A stretch of DNA of 64,000 bases. It comes from Pseudomonadota bacterium. Its GTDB lineage: Bacteria > Pseudomonadota > Gammaproteobacteria > Ga0077536. Positions within the stretch are counted from its first letter, which is position 1. Every line of letters starts with the position of its first letter. This document shows, piece by piece, positions 54,612 through 64,000 of the stretch. The notes beneath the pieces are model-generated. The model had not been told where the DNA came from and searched no databases. It saw only the letters and a program-made list of their open reading frames with translations. Location: assembly GCA_016719885.1 (NCBI GenBank), contig JADJYF010000011.1, positions 124,001 to 188,000 of the forward strand, given 5' to 3'. The position numbers and the translations under genes were made by a program.

Positions 54612-55356
54612 TGCTGGTCTGGAAGTAGCGCGCGCGCTTCAAGCGCCACACCACGAAGAACACGGCGGTCAGCGCCGCGAGCGCGGCGAGCGGCGCCATC
54701 GTGCCGACGCCGACGTAGCCGGTGCTGTCGGCGCGCAGGCGCTCGACGGTCAACAACAATGCCGCGCCCGCCATCCAGAAATAGGCGGTGCCGTAATCCT
54801 TTTGCACCATGCGCTTCCAGTTCATCTCCATCGAGGCCATGGTCGCGCCGAGCCCCTGCATGCGCACGGTCCAGCGTGGCACGTCGCGACAATAGGCATC
54901 GAACTCGGCGCCGAACTTGTTACGCAGGTAATCCTCCTCGGCGGCGACAATGGCGTGGTAGGCGCCGAGATAAAACAGCCCGCCGAGCAGGTAGACCAGC
55001 GGATGGTTGTGGATCACGAACAGGCCGGCGAGGATCAGGAGGTTGCCGACGTACAACGGGTTGCGGCAGTGGGCGAACATGCCGCCGGTGACGAGCTTGT
55101 CGGCGTGGGGCTGCTTGTTGACGCCGCCGCGCTTGATGTATTCCAGGCCGATGACCGCCGCGCGCAGCGCCTGGCCGCCGGCGGCGATGGCGATGCCGAA
55201 CACGTCCAGCCAGCGATCGAGCGCCACGTCGTGCGCGAAAGTCACCGGCGGCAGACCGAGCAGCAGCACCAGCATGAAGACGGTGAAGACCTTGTTGCGA
55301 TGCTTGAACAGCCAGCGGCCATAGCGCACCGCGAGGCTGGCGGAATCACTCGTCAC
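54604..55356 (-). CDS. isoprenylcysteine carboxyl methyltransferase-like membrane protein (2)
   Basis: The 250-residue protein has the same plan as its downstream neighbour: membrane helices, CRNPLYVGNLLILAG, then EEDYLRNKFGAEFDAYCRDVP. It adds an N-terminal helix and a C-terminal pair of helices. It starts 1 base after the CmoA-like stop and ends overlapping the next gene, so the three genes form one unit. Confidence 0.82.
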   Translation of the reverse strand: MTSDSASLAVRYGRWLFKHRNKVFTVFMLVLLLGLPPVTFAHDVALDRWLDVFGIAIAAGGQALRAAVIGLEYIKRGGVNKQPHADKLVTGGMFAHCRNPLYVGNLLILAGLFVIHNHPLVYLLGGLFYLGAYHAIVAAEEDYLRNKFGAEFDAYCRDVPRWTVRMQGLGATMASMEMNWKRMVQKDYGTAYFWMAGAALLLTVERLRADSTGYVGVGTMAPLAALAALTAVFFVVWRLKRARYFQTSNG

Positions 55357-55357
55357 G

Positions 55358-56131
55358 CTATTTCACCGCGATCATGCCGTTGAAGTTGTACCAGCGGAAG
55401 AATTCCTCCACCTGGTTGAAGCCCGCTTCGCGCAGCAGCGCCACGTTCTCTTCCGGGCGATAGGGAATGAGCACGTTCTCCAGCGCTTCGCGCTTGTTCG
55501 CGATCTCCGACTCCGAATAGCCGTTGCGGCGCTTCATGTCGTAGTAGTGGCGGATGAACAGGCGATTGAAGGTGCCGTTGTCGACGATGATCTTCTCGAC
55601 CAGGATCAGCGCGGCCTGTTCGCGCATGCCCTCATAGATGCGACGAATGACGTTGGCGCGGTTCAAGGGCCGGATGAACTGCAGGGTCAGGAGGATGATC
55701 ACCACCGAGGCGTCTTCCACCACGCGATCCTGTTGCAGATCGGCGGTGACGAAATCGATGTCGCGCTGGGCGCCGCGCGCCGTGAACTTGGTGCGCGCCT
55801 TGGCGAGCATTTCCGGTGCGTTGTCGACGCCGACGAAAGACACGTCGGGCGGCAGCACGGCATCGAGGTTGAGCAGGGTGGTGCCGGTCGAACAGCCGAG
55901 ATCGTACAGGCGGGTGCGCGGTACCGCGAAGTCGTTGGCCAGTTCGACCGTCAGGCGCTGGATCTCGTGGTACATCGGCACCGAGCGGCCGACCATGTCG
56001 TCGAACACCGCGGCGGTCTTGCCATCGAACTGGAAGTCGACGCCGGCACTGGACGGGTCGACGAACACGCGGTCCTGTGGAAGGGCGTCGCTGGCCAGCT
56101 GCAGGCTGGGGGTTTTCGGTGTGTCGCTCAT
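55358..56131 (-). CDS. CmoA-like carboxy-S-adenosylmethionine synthase
   Basis: The 257-residue class I SAM-binding protein matches CmoA: VFDDMVGRSVPMYHEIQRL, LYDLGCSTGTTLLNL (SAM loop), LTLQFIRPLNRANVI, MKRRNGYSESEIANKREALENV, and an ending FFRWYNFNGMIAVK. CmoA makes carboxy-SAM from SAM and prephenate for CmoB, which completes cmo5U in tRNA wobble position 34. cmoB is not adjacent; instead two membrane methyltransferases follow. ATG at 56131 is chosen for GGGGAG just upstream. Confidence 0.85.
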   Translation of the reverse strand: MSDTPKTPSLQLASDALPQDRVFVDPSSAGVDFQFDGKTAAVFDDMVGRSVPMYHEIQRLTVELANDFAVPRTRLYDLGCSTGTTLLNLDAVLPPDVSFVGVDNAPEMLAKARTKFTARGAQRDIDFVTADLQQDRVVEDASVVIILLTLQFIRPLNRANVIRRIYEGMREQAALILVEKIIVDNGTFNRLFIRHYYDMKRRNGYSESEIANKREALENVLIPYRPEENVALLREAGFNQVEEFFRWYNFNGMIAVK

Positions 56132-56363
56132 GGTTCTCCCCGTGATGGTCGGCGCCGCGTGGCGCGGCAGGCCTGGCCTCATGGTGTAGGGCTGTCGCCA
56201 GGTCGGCGCGCGCCGGACTGCTCGGTCGGGCGCAATTATGCCTCAAGGTCGCAGCGATGGCGCGGCGCCGTGGACGCGACGGCCCGTGCCATAATCCGCC
56301 GGCAGTGGCCGCGCCGCAGGCGCCGCGGCGCGACCCATGGCCAGACTTCCGGGGAGGAACCGC

Positions 56364-56807
56364 ATGAGCAGTTTGGAACAAAGCCTCGACGCGTTGTTGG
56401 CGCGCGAAGCGATCCGCGACCTGCCGAATCGCTATTGCGATTGCGTATGGCGCCACGACAGCGCCGGCATCGCGCAACTGTTCGCGCAGGACGGCAGCTT
56501 CACCGCCATCTCGGACAAGGGCGAGACCACCGTCACCGGTCGCGACAATCTGGCCAGCTTCTTTGCTGACGCGCTTGGTTTCAAACCCCGTCCCTACATC
56601 CACAATCACGTCATCGATCACCAGGGCCCGCACAGCGCCAGTGGTCGCTGTTACCTCGACCTGCGTTGCGCCAGTCATGCCATGGGCTGGATCGGCGCCG
56701 GCTACTACGACGACAACTACGTGAAGACCGCCGAGGGCTGGAAATTCCAGTCGCGTCGCTTCTACGCGGTGCGCATGGACGAGTGGCCCGAGAACTTCGA
56801 GCGCTGA
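56364..56807 (+). CDS. SnoaL-like/NTF2-fold protein
   Basis: The 147-residue protein shows the opening helix LLAREAIRDLPNRYCDCVWR with D in the DxxxxxxLFAQDGSF segment, typical of SnoaL_4-type cone folds such as ring-hydroxylating dioxygenase beta subunits, scytalone dehydratase and ketosteroid-isomerase-like proteins. Catalytic residues cannot be assigned. ATG at 56364 has GGGGAGG upstream. Confidence 0.82.
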   Translation: MSSLEQSLDALLAREAIRDLPNRYCDCVWRHDSAGIAQLFAQDGSFTAISDKGETTVTGRDNLASFFADALGFKPRPYIHNHVIDHQGPHSASGRCYLDLRCASHAMGWIGAGYYDDNYVKTAEGWKFQSRRFYAVRMDEWPENFER

Positions 56808-56873
56808 GGGAGTTGCCGCGCGGCCCGCGCCGGGCTGCGCAAGCCTGTTCCACGGGGCGCGGTCAGCCGCACC

Positions 56874-57113
56874 TCATGCCGCGCGCGCCGCACGCAGCGC
56901 GCCGAGCAGCAGGCTGACGGCCGCGGCGTCCAGCAGGCCGCCGACCATGACCAGCGGCCAGGCGATGGAAGGCGCGCCGAGGGCCGGCAGGAGCGTCGGC
57001 TGGGTCAGGGCGAGCACTCCCGCCATCAACATCGTTGCTCCACTGGCGGACAGCGCCGCGGCGCCCAGCAGCACCTTGCGCGGCACCGCCGCGAACGGCG
57101 TCGAACGGGTCAC
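56874..57113 (-). CDS. small membrane protein coupled to the SPFH gene
   Basis: The 79-residue protein has two predicted membrane helices (about 14-36 and 48-70) and short basic ends. I do not recognise it. Its GTG start overlaps the stop of the SPFH gene (GTGA), so translation is probably coupled and it may be a small partner in the same membrane complex. Confidence 0.65.
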   Translation of the reverse strand: MTRSTPFAAVPRKVLLGAAALSASGATMLMAGVLALTQPTLLPALGAPSIAWPLVMVGGLLDAAAVSLLLGALRAARAA

Positions 57114-57979
57114 GCGTGGTCCACCGACAGTACCGGTTGCGCTTCGCTGTCACCGACCAGCACGGTCATGAGATTGGTGACGAGCTTCACCTTGTCGGCC
57201 TCGCCGAGTTTGACCACGCCGTCGGCCTCCAGGCGTTCGACGGCGAGCTTCACCATGCCCACCGCACCTTCGACGATTTGCGTGCGCGCCGCCACCACCG
57301 CCACCGCCTGCTGACGACGCAGCATCGCGCCGGCGATCTCCGGCGCGTAGGCGAGATGGGATATGCGTGCTTCGAGGATCTCGAGGCCGGCCAGCGCGCA
57401 GTGGCTCTGGATGCTTTCGACCAACAGGCGCGCGACCGCGTCGAGATCGCTGCGCAGGCTGTCCGCGCCCTGCTCGTCGCCGTCGTACCAGCGCGCGCTC
57501 GCGACCTGGCGTACCGCCGATTCACTCTGCATGGTCACGTACGCGCGATAGTCCTCGACATCGAACACCGCGCGCGCGGTGTCATACACGCGCCACACGA
57601 TGACCGCCGCCACTTCGATGGGATTGCCGGCACGATCGTTGACCTTGAGGGTCGGCGTGTTGAGGTTATGCGCGCGCAGTGAAATGGGGTGCTTGTTGTT
57701 GAAAGGGTTGACGTAGAAGAAGCCCGGTTCGCGCAGCGTGCCGGCGTAGTTGCCAAAGAAATTGAGCACCATGGCCTTGTTGGGCTCGAGCACCACGAAA
57801 CCCTTCAAGGCGAATAGCAGCAGTGGCAGCAGGAACAGCAGCATGCCGTTCGGGCTGCCGTGGCCGCGTACGAGCGGCGCGATGAACCCTATCGCCACCC
57901 ATCCGACCATGGCGATCACCGCAATCAGTGCGAACCAGCCGGGCAGGCGGCGGGCAGGGCGTTCTTCGATGTCGGACAT
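57110..57979 (-). CDS. SPFH/band 7 domain membrane protein
   Basis: The 289-residue protein has two N-terminal membrane helices (about 15-35 and 45-63), then a band 7 domain (VVLEPNKAMVLNFFGNYAGTLREPG, NPIEVAAVIVWRV, Y-VTMQSESAVRQVA) and a helical C-terminal part (EILEARISHLAYAPEIAGAML). It is like bacterial stomatin/flotillin relatives that form membrane rings and protect or organise membrane proteins. The usual NfeD partner is not present; a 79-residue membrane protein is coupled instead. Confidence 0.9.
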   Translation of the reverse strand: MSDIEERPARRLPGWFALIAVIAMVGWVAIGFIAPLVRGHGSPNGMLLFLLPLLLFALKGFVVLEPNKAMVLNFFGNYAGTLREPGFFYVNPFNNKHPISLRAHNLNTPTLKVNDRAGNPIEVAAVIVWRVYDTARAVFDVEDYRAYVTMQSESAVRQVASARWYDGDEQGADSLRSDLDAVARLLVESIQSHCALAGLEILEARISHLAYAPEIAGAMLRRQQAVAVVAARTQIVEGAVGMVKLAVERLEADGVVKLGEADKVKLVTNLMTVLVGDSEAQPVLSVDHA

Positions 57980-58066
57980 GTCCTTATCCCCGTGATGCTG
58001 CGTTCTCGTGTCGGTCGTGGCGGCTGCGGCACCGGCAACCCGTGGCGCCGGCGCCGCTCAGCTCGC

Positions 58067-59068
58067 CTACTCGTCGATCATCACCACCAGCTTGCCGAGC
58101 GCCTTGCGCGCCGCGAGGTCGGCGATCGCCTGGCCGGCCTGGGCCAGCGGGTAACGGCCGGAAATGTGCGGCTTGATCTTGCCCTGGGTGTAGAAGTCCA
58201 CCAGCTCGCGGTTGTTCTGCTGGCTGGCCTGCGGGTCGCGCTCGGTCCACGCGCCCCAGAAAATGCCGACGATGGCGCAGTTCTTGAGCAGCGCGAGGTT
58301 GAGCGGGATGCGCGGAATGCCGGCCGGGAAGCCCACCACCAGGAAGCGCCCTTCCCAGGCGGTCGAGCGCAGCGCCGCCTCGGCGTAGTCGCCGCCCACC
58401 GCGTCGTACACCACGTCTGCGCCGTTCGGGCCGCAGGCGTCCTTGAACAGCGCGGCCAGGGCCTTGGTGCCATCCTTGTCGAACGGCCCGGTCGGGTAGA
58501 TCACGCCCGAGTCGGCGCCATGGGCCTTGGCCAGCGCGAGCTTCTCTTCACTGGAGACCGCCGCGATCACGCGCGCACCCATGGCCTTGCCGAGTTCCAC
58601 CGCCGCGAGGCCGACACCGCCGGCGGCGCCCAACACCAGCAGCGTCTCGCCCGGCTTCAAGGTGCCGCGCTGCTTGAGCGCGTGATAGGACGTGCCATAG
58701 GTCAGGATGAAGGTCGCCGCTTCGTCGAAGGGCATGCCGGGCGGCGCCTTGAAGACTTTCTCGGCCTTGATCACCACCTGCTCCGCCATGCCGCCGTGGC
58801 CAAGCATGGCGATCACGCGATCGCCGACCTTGAGCGAGCTCACGCCTGCGCCGAGCTGGTCGATTTCGCCCGACACCTCGCCGCCGGGCGCGAACGGGCG
58901 CGCGGGGCGGAACTGGTACTTGTCCTCGATGATGAGGGTGTCGGGGTAATTGACGCCGCAGGCGCGCACCCGGATGCGCACTTCGCCCGCACCGGCGCTG
59001 GGCGAGGGCATATCACTCAAGACCAGGGTGGACGGGCCGCCGGGCGCGGTGCTGAGCATGGCTTTCAT
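58067..59068 (-). CDS. NADPH:quinone oxidoreductase family protein (zinc-free MDR)
   Basis: The 333-residue protein is a medium-chain reductase: GroES-like half (VRACGVNYPDTLI, with no zinc Cys cluster) and Rossmann half with GAAGGVGLAAVELGK. It resembles quinone oxidoreductase/enoyl reductase types that reduce quinones or alpha,beta-unsaturated carbonyls with NADPH. ATG at 59068 with GGAGAT upstream is chosen. Confidence 0.92.
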   Translation of the reverse strand: MKAMLSTAPGGPSTLVLSDMPSPSAGAGEVRIRVRACGVNYPDTLIIEDKYQFRPARPFAPGGEVSGEIDQLGAGVSSLKVGDRVIAMLGHGGMAEQVVIKAEKVFKAPPGMPFDEAATFILTYGTSYHALKQRGTLKPGETLLVLGAAGGVGLAAVELGKAMGARVIAAVSSEEKLALAKAHGADSGVIYPTGPFDKDGTKALAALFKDACGPNGADVVYDAVGGDYAEAALRSTAWEGRFLVVGFPAGIPRIPLNLALLKNCAIVGIFWGAWTERDPQASQQNNRELVDFYTQGKIKPHISGRYPLAQAGQAIADLAARKALGKLVVMIDE

Positions 59069-59256
59069 TCGGGATCTCCGTTGCTGCGAAACTTTCTTGC
59101 GTTGTGCCGTGCATGGTACGGCGGGCGTGGCCGTGGCCTGCATGGATCGAGGCCGGGCATCGGGTTAAGGTGCGCGCTGGTTCACCGAGCCGCGACACCG
59201 TCACGCATGATGTCCGACAAGGGGAAATTCGCGCAAGCATAGGTCCGCGCCGCGCC

Positions 59257-60504
59257 ATGAACACGCAAGCCGAGAGTGTCGAGAGCAAGCCCGTGCCGTG
59301 GCGCGACGATGCGCTGATCGTCGGCCTGGTGGCGGGCGCGCATCTGGTCAGCCATTTCTTTCAACTGGTGCTGGCGCCGCTGTTTCCCTGGATCAAGGCC
59401 GAGTTCGGCTGGAGCTATGCCGAGCTCGGCTTCATCCTGAGCGTAATGTTCGCGGTCTCCGGGATCGCGCAGGCGGCAGCGGGCTTCGTGGTCGACCGCT
59501 ACGGGCCGCGCGCCACGCTGTGCGGTGGTCTCGCCTGCCTGGCCATCGGCGCGACGCTGTTCGGTATCAGTCACGGCTACTGGGGCTTCGTGGCGGGCGC
59601 GGTGTTCGCCGGCCTCGGCAACTCGGTGTTCCATCCGGTCGATTTCTGGTTCATCAATCACCGCGTGAGCGTGCCGCGCCTGGGCCCGGCCTATTCGGTG
59701 CACGGCCTGTCGGGCAGTCTCGGTTGGGCCTTCGCGCCGGTGTTCCTGGTGGGACTGGCGGCGCCTTTCGGCTGGCGCGCGGCGGTGCTCGGCGCGGCGC
59801 TGCTGCCGGTGCTGGTGATCGCACTGGTGTTCCTCTACCGCGAGGTGCTGGACGCGCCGGCCACCACCCACCAGGCGTCGACTGCGCACGCGCCGCCGTC
59901 GACGGAATCGCCCTTGGCCTTCCTCAAGCTGCCGGTGATCTGGTTGTGCTTCGGTTTCTTTTTCTTCGTCGCCGCCGCGCTCGGCGGCGTGCAGAGCTTT
60001 TCACCCACGGTGTTCATGCAGGGCTATGGTCTCGATCGCCACGCCGCCGCCATGAGCATCACCGTCTACATGCTGGCCAGCGCCGGCGGCATGCTGGCGG
60101 GCGGCTGGCTGGTGTCGCGCAGCCGCGCGCTGGAACGCAACATCACGATCGCGCTGGCCTTGTCGGTGTTGGCGGCCCTGGCGGTGGCCATGCAACTCGT
60201 GCCCGGCACGCTGGCCATGGTCTTCATGGCGGTGATGGGTTTCGGCTCGGGCCTGTCCGGCCCGTCGCGCGACATGCTGATCCGCAGCGCCTCGCCACCC
60301 GGCGCGACCGGCCGCGTGTACGGCGTGGTGTATTCGGGGCTCGATGCCGGCATTGCCGCCGGTCCCTTCGTGTTCGGCAAGATGCTCGACCACGGGCTCG
60401 CCGTCGAAGTGTTCTACGGCGTGGCCTTGTGCCTGTTCGGCGGGGTGGTGATTGCGTGGCGGGTGGCGCGCGAGACGGCGCGAAGTCGAGCCATGGCATC
60501 GTGA
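59257..60504 (+). CDS. MFS transporter
   Basis: This 415-residue protein has twelve predicted helices. The A-like motif appears as GFVVDRYGPRATL after helix 2 and there is a second half with GGWLVSRSRALERN. It resembles OFA/FsmR-like exporters of drugs or monocarboxylates. The substrate is unknown. It is divergent from the quinone oxidoreductase gene. ATG at 59257 is chosen; the frame is open to 59104. Confidence 0.9.
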   Translation: MNTQAESVESKPVPWRDDALIVGLVAGAHLVSHFFQLVLAPLFPWIKAEFGWSYAELGFILSVMFAVSGIAQAAAGFVVDRYGPRATLCGGLACLAIGATLFGISHGYWGFVAGAVFAGLGNSVFHPVDFWFINHRVSVPRLGPAYSVHGLSGSLGWAFAPVFLVGLAAPFGWRAAVLGAALLPVLVIALVFLYREVLDAPATTHQASTAHAPPSTESPLAFLKLPVIWLCFGFFFFVAAALGGVQSFSPTVFMQGYGLDRHAAAMSITVYMLASAGGMLAGGWLVSRSRALERNITIALALSVLAALAVAMQLVPGTLAMVFMAVMGFGSGLSGPSRDMLIRSASPPGATGRVYGVVYSGLDAGIAAGPFVFGKMLDHGLAVEVFYGVALCLFGGVVIAWRVARETARSRAMAS

Positions 60505-60530
60505 ATTCGAAATTGCCGGGAGGGGCAGGC

Positions 60531-61568
<1,038 letters not shown>

Positions 61569-61631
61569 GGCGTCAGCCCCCAAGTCTAATGCAATGCGTC
61601 GGCGATGGGCATCGGGCCGGCACCGGCTCAC

Positions 61632-62489
61632 TCATTCGAAACGGGTGCCGGGATTGCGGATCCACACCGCGTTGGGGGCGAGGATGTCGATGTCGACCGG
61701 GTTGTTGAGGCCGGCATGTTCCTCGAACCAATGCTTGAGCGCGCTGCCGCCGACGATACGCGGCGAGGCGTTGGTGTTGCACGAGCGGTCGATGTGGCCG
61801 TGGATGGTGGAGCGCTCGCGACCGCACAGGATCTTGATGCGTTCGCGGTCCTTGCCGAACAGCCGCGAATAGCGCACCGGCACGTTGAAGAAACCCTTGT
61901 CCATGTACATGTAGCCGACCAGGAAACGGTAGCTGGGGCGCGCCGAGGTATCGCTGCCCGCGCCGTGCGCGGCGCGCCCGGCATCGGCGCCGCGCCGCCC
62001 TGCCGTCACCGGCACCTGGTGCAGCGGGGTCGGGTCGACCGCCTCGGGCAGGCCGCCGCCGGCCTTGTTCCACGGCGGGTCGAGGGCCTCGATGAGACTG
62101 TGCTGCAGGCCGGCGGCGAGGTTGACGCGGAAGCTGCCGTACAGCATCGAGCCCGGGTCCGGCATGGCGTACAGCGCCACCTGCTGGTCGAGCATCAGCA
62201 TCGCCACCACCCGTTCGCGATTGCGGGCGCGCACCGAGCGCGGCGGGCCGCCCTGCTCGTAGCCCTGCATGCGCAGGCCGAGGGCGCGCCCGGAGCGGCC
62301 GATGTAGAGCAGTTCCTGGTCGCTGACGAAGGCGTACAAGACGTTGGCCGCCGCCGCGTAGCGCCGCACCTCGATGCGCGGCTCGCCGTCGTCCAGCAGC
62401 CATTCGCCGGACAGTTCGAAGCCAATCTCCTCGAGTCGCGACAGCGAGGACTTGGGCGACGGCGCGTGCACTGGGTCACTGTTCTCCAT
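61632..62489 (-). CDS. GIY-YIG domain protein
   Basis: The 285-residue protein has an N-terminal GIY-YIG-like core at about 50-140: LYAF (51-54) and LYIGRS (61-66) replace the G-I-Y and Y-I-G motifs, followed by RMQGY and a large loop with the catalytic Arg region RARNRERV. The C-terminal half (about 190-285), with YMYMDKGFFNVPV and DRERIKILCG, is not known to me. It may be a nuclease in DNA repair or defence. It precedes the cyclase gene on the same strand by 63 bases. Confidence 0.65.
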   Translation of the reverse strand: MENSDPVHAPSPKSSLSRLEEIGFELSGEWLLDDGEPRIEVRRYAAAANVLYAFVSDQELLYIGRSGRALGLRMQGYEQGGPPRSVRARNRERVVAMLMLDQQVALYAMPDPGSMLYGSFRVNLAAGLQHSLIEALDPPWNKAGGGLPEAVDPTPLHQVPVTAGRRGADAGRAAHGAGSDTSARPSYRFLVGYMYMDKGFFNVPVRYSRLFGKDRERIKILCGRERSTIHGHIDRSCNTNASPRIVGGSALKHWFEEHAGLNNPVDIDILAPNAVWIRNPGTRFE

Positions 62490-62613
62490 GTCCGCCGGGA
62501 TTCTAGAGGATAAGCGCGAAGCGGCCCAAGGCACTGGCGCACAGCAATGGACACTGCCGCGGCCAGGGCTTAAGGTCGCGGGCCCGCCGCGTGACGCAGC
62601 CCGAACGCGGCCC

Positions 62614-63807
62614 ATGCTGCCTTCCACAGGACCGTATCCAAAGGTGCCATCCATCGTCTTCCTGCTCGGCGCGGCCAGCTTCGTGGTGGTGGCCGTGATG
62701 ACCGTGACCGGGCCGCTGCTGCCCCTGATTGCCCACGACTTCGGCACCAGCGTCGGCGCGGCCGGCATCGTGGTGAGCGCCTTCGCGGTGCCCTACGGCG
62801 CTTTCCAGGTGGTGTTCGGTCCGCTCGGCGACCGCGCCGGCAAGCTGCGCGTGATTGCCGGCGCCATGACCATATCGACGCTGTTCGTGCTGGCCTCGGG
62901 CCTGACCGGCAGCCTCGAATCACTGGCCGCCATGCGCTTCCTGTGCGGCACGGCGATGGCCGGCACGGTGCCCTTGGCGATGGCCTACATCGCCGACGAA
63001 GTGCCTTATGAGCGGCGCCAGCTCGTCATCGGCCGCTTTCTCAATGGCCTGGTGCTGGGACAGATAGGTGGTGGCTGCCTGGGCGGACTGGTCGCCGAGT
63101 ACATGGAGTGGCGCACGATTTTTCACCTGTTCGCCGCGTGCTGCGCGCTGGTGGCGGTGGCACTGTGGATGCGCGCCAGCCAGCAAGGCCCGCAGCCGGC
63201 CGCGCAGCAACGCTCGCCGCGCGAAGTGCTCGGCATCTACTGGTCGCTCATGCGCGGCGCCCACAGTCGCGCGGTGGTCATCACCGGCACGCTCGAAGGT
63301 GTGCTCATTTTCGGCGTCGCGGCTTTCTACGGCGCTTACCTGCGCCATCGCTTCGAGCTGGGCTATGCCAGCATCGGCGCCATCCTGAGCATGTACGGCG
63401 TGGGCGGCATGGCCTATAGCGCCATGGTGCGGCCCTTGGTGGCGCGGCTCGGCGAGCGGCGCATGGTGGTGGCCGGCACCGCGCTGCTCGGCGTCTGTTA
63501 CCTGGTGTTGCCGTGGCTGCCGCACTGGTGGCTGGCGCCGCCGGCGCTGTTCCTGGCCGGCTTCGGTTTCTACACCTTTCACAACACCATGCAGACCCAG
63601 GCCACGGAACTCGATCCGAACGCGCGCGGCACGGCGCTCGCGCTATGGGTGTTCATGATGTTCCTGGGGCAGGGCTTCGGCGTGATGCTGCTGGGCGCCG
63701 TGATCGATCACGGCGGCTACGGCGCGGCCTTCAGCACCGCGGGCGTGGGGGTGATTGCGCTGGGGCTGTGGTTTCGTCGCAGACTGGAGAGGCGCGTCGC
63801 GGCTTAA
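62614..63807 (+). CDS. MFS transporter
   Basis: This 397-residue protein has twelve predicted helices. The first helix ends in TVTGPLLPLIAHDFG and loop 2-3 carries FGPLGDRAGKLRV, as in drug/arabinose efflux-type MFS proteins (DHA1). It is an exporter of unknown substrate. ATG at 62614 is chosen; the frame is open to 62374 but overlaps the divergent GIY-YIG gene. Confidence 0.88.
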   Translation: MLPSTGPYPKVPSIVFLLGAASFVVVAVMTVTGPLLPLIAHDFGTSVGAAGIVVSAFAVPYGAFQVVFGPLGDRAGKLRVIAGAMTISTLFVLASGLTGSLESLAAMRFLCGTAMAGTVPLAMAYIADEVPYERRQLVIGRFLNGLVLGQIGGGCLGGLVAEYMEWRTIFHLFAACCALVAVALWMRASQQGPQPAAQQRSPREVLGIYWSLMRGAHSRAVVITGTLEGVLIFGVAAFYGAYLRHRFELGYASIGAILSMYGVGGMAYSAMVRPLVARLGERRMVVAGTALLGVCYLVLPWLPHWWLAPPALFLAGFGFYTFHNTMQTQATELDPNARGTALALWVFMMFLGQGFGVMLLGAVIDHGGYGAAFSTAGVGVIALGLWFRRRLERRVAA

Positions 63808-63813
63808 TCGTCG

Positions 63814-63880
63814 AATGTCAGACTGAAGTCTGACCCACAAGGAAGGCGTTTTCATTGTGGGTCAGGCTTCAGCCTGACAT
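63814..63880. repeat. REP-like repeat, family A inverted pair (A6)
   Basis: Left arm GTCAGACTGAAGTCTGACCC, right arm GGGTCAGGCTTCAGCCTGAC. The right arm has two paired changes (A to G and T to C), so its palindrome is kept. Confidence 0.88.
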
Positions 63881-63884
63881 CCGA

Positions 63885-63909
63885 ATGTGCGAATGAATTC
63901 GCACCTACA
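63885..63909. repeat. REP-like repeat, family B (B9)
   Basis: GCGAATGAATTCGCACCTAC, 12 bases from the stop of the last gene and next to A6. Confidence 0.85.
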
Positions 63910-63921
63910 CGGACGTTGTCG

Positions 63922-64000
63922 TTACAGGTTCTCGACGAAGAAATCCCTGGCCGCGGCGCTGGTCTCGTCGAATTTCTCGACGTAGGCCTCGTAGTGGTCG
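63922..64000 (-). CDS. 3' end of an unidentified gene (5' end outside window)
   Basis: The minus strand has an open frame from the right edge ending in TAA at 63922-63924, coding a visible ending of 25 residues (VEKFDETSAAARDFFVENL at the end). The codon use and convergent position fit a real gene end, but the piece is too short for any name. Confidence 0.45.
   Translation of the reverse strand, partial: DHYEAYVEKFDETSAAARDFFVENL

Overview
The window is about 64 kb of high-GC bacterial chromosome, densely packed with genes on both strands and with no gene-free stretch longer than about 300 bases. SlyD, the ribosomal oxygenase YcfD/RoxA, GlnD, a CmoA-type carboxy-SAM synthase and a hopanoid side-chain locus together suggest a gammaproteobacterium. 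Many catabolic-looking enzymes (acyl-CoA ligase, MaoC hydratase, EthD, VOC, Rieske, luciferase-like flavoenzyme, two amidases, PQQ dehydrogenase, phytanoyl-CoA-type dioxygenase) point to an environmental organism that degrades unusual organic compounds. I see no prophage, insertion sequence, tRNA, rRNA or CRISPR array.

Layout. 0-4.4 kb: end of slyD, an M18 aminopeptidase, a MaoC hydratase, a lipoprotein and a tandem EthD protein. 4.5-9.7 kb (minus strand): Ser/Thr kinase, then the most unusual locus. It holds a nitrile hydratase split and fused in an odd way (beta-N separate; beta-C joined to alpha), a halohydrin dehalogenase recognisable by both family motifs, and a class III aminotransferase. 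10-20.9 kb: orphan RTX protein, acyl-CoA ligase, YcfD, GNAT, MscS channel, A1S_2505-like protein, amidase, MFS transporter and flavoenzyme. 21-34.6 kb: two related sensor kinases with a CxxC insert, second amidase, Rieske and VOC proteins, a GlxA/DJ-1 pair, GlnD and an FMN-dependent hydroxy-acid dehydrogenase. 34.7-45.4 kb (minus strand): a tightly coupled five-gene run of sensor kinase, NarL-type regulator, SbmA/YddA-like ABC protein with a degenerate ATPase, a large six-hairpin glycosidase-like protein and a GH94 phosphorylase. 45.6-49.9 kb: hpnK, a DegT-type aminotransferase, hpnL and hpnI. 50-64 kb: PhyH-type dioxygenase, GST-like protein, cytochrome c/PQQ dehydrogenase, two isoprenylcysteine-methyltransferase-like proteins behind a CmoA homologue, SnoaL-like protein, SPFH protein with a coupled small membrane protein, quinone oxidoreductase, two MFS transporters, a cyclase/FHA protein and a GIY-YIG protein.

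Two families of short palindromic REP-like repeats run through the window. Family A has the core GGGTCAGACTTCAGTCTGAC and usually occurs as inverted pairs. Family B has the core GTAGGTGCGAATTCATTCGC. Some copies carry compensatory changes that keep the hairpin, and at least five genes take their stop codon from a repeat. One family A pair encloses a 40-base poly-C run that may be an assembly artefact.

How genes may work together (inference). A halohydrin dehalogenase can open epoxides with cyanide to give beta-hydroxynitriles, which nitrile hydratase turns into amides; amidases and a CoA ligase elsewhere in the window could complete such a route. The five-gene run looks like a sensor-controlled system for handling a glucan, possibly beta-1,2-linked. 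HpnI, HpnK and HpnL fit hopanoid head-group glycosylation, deacetylation and transport.
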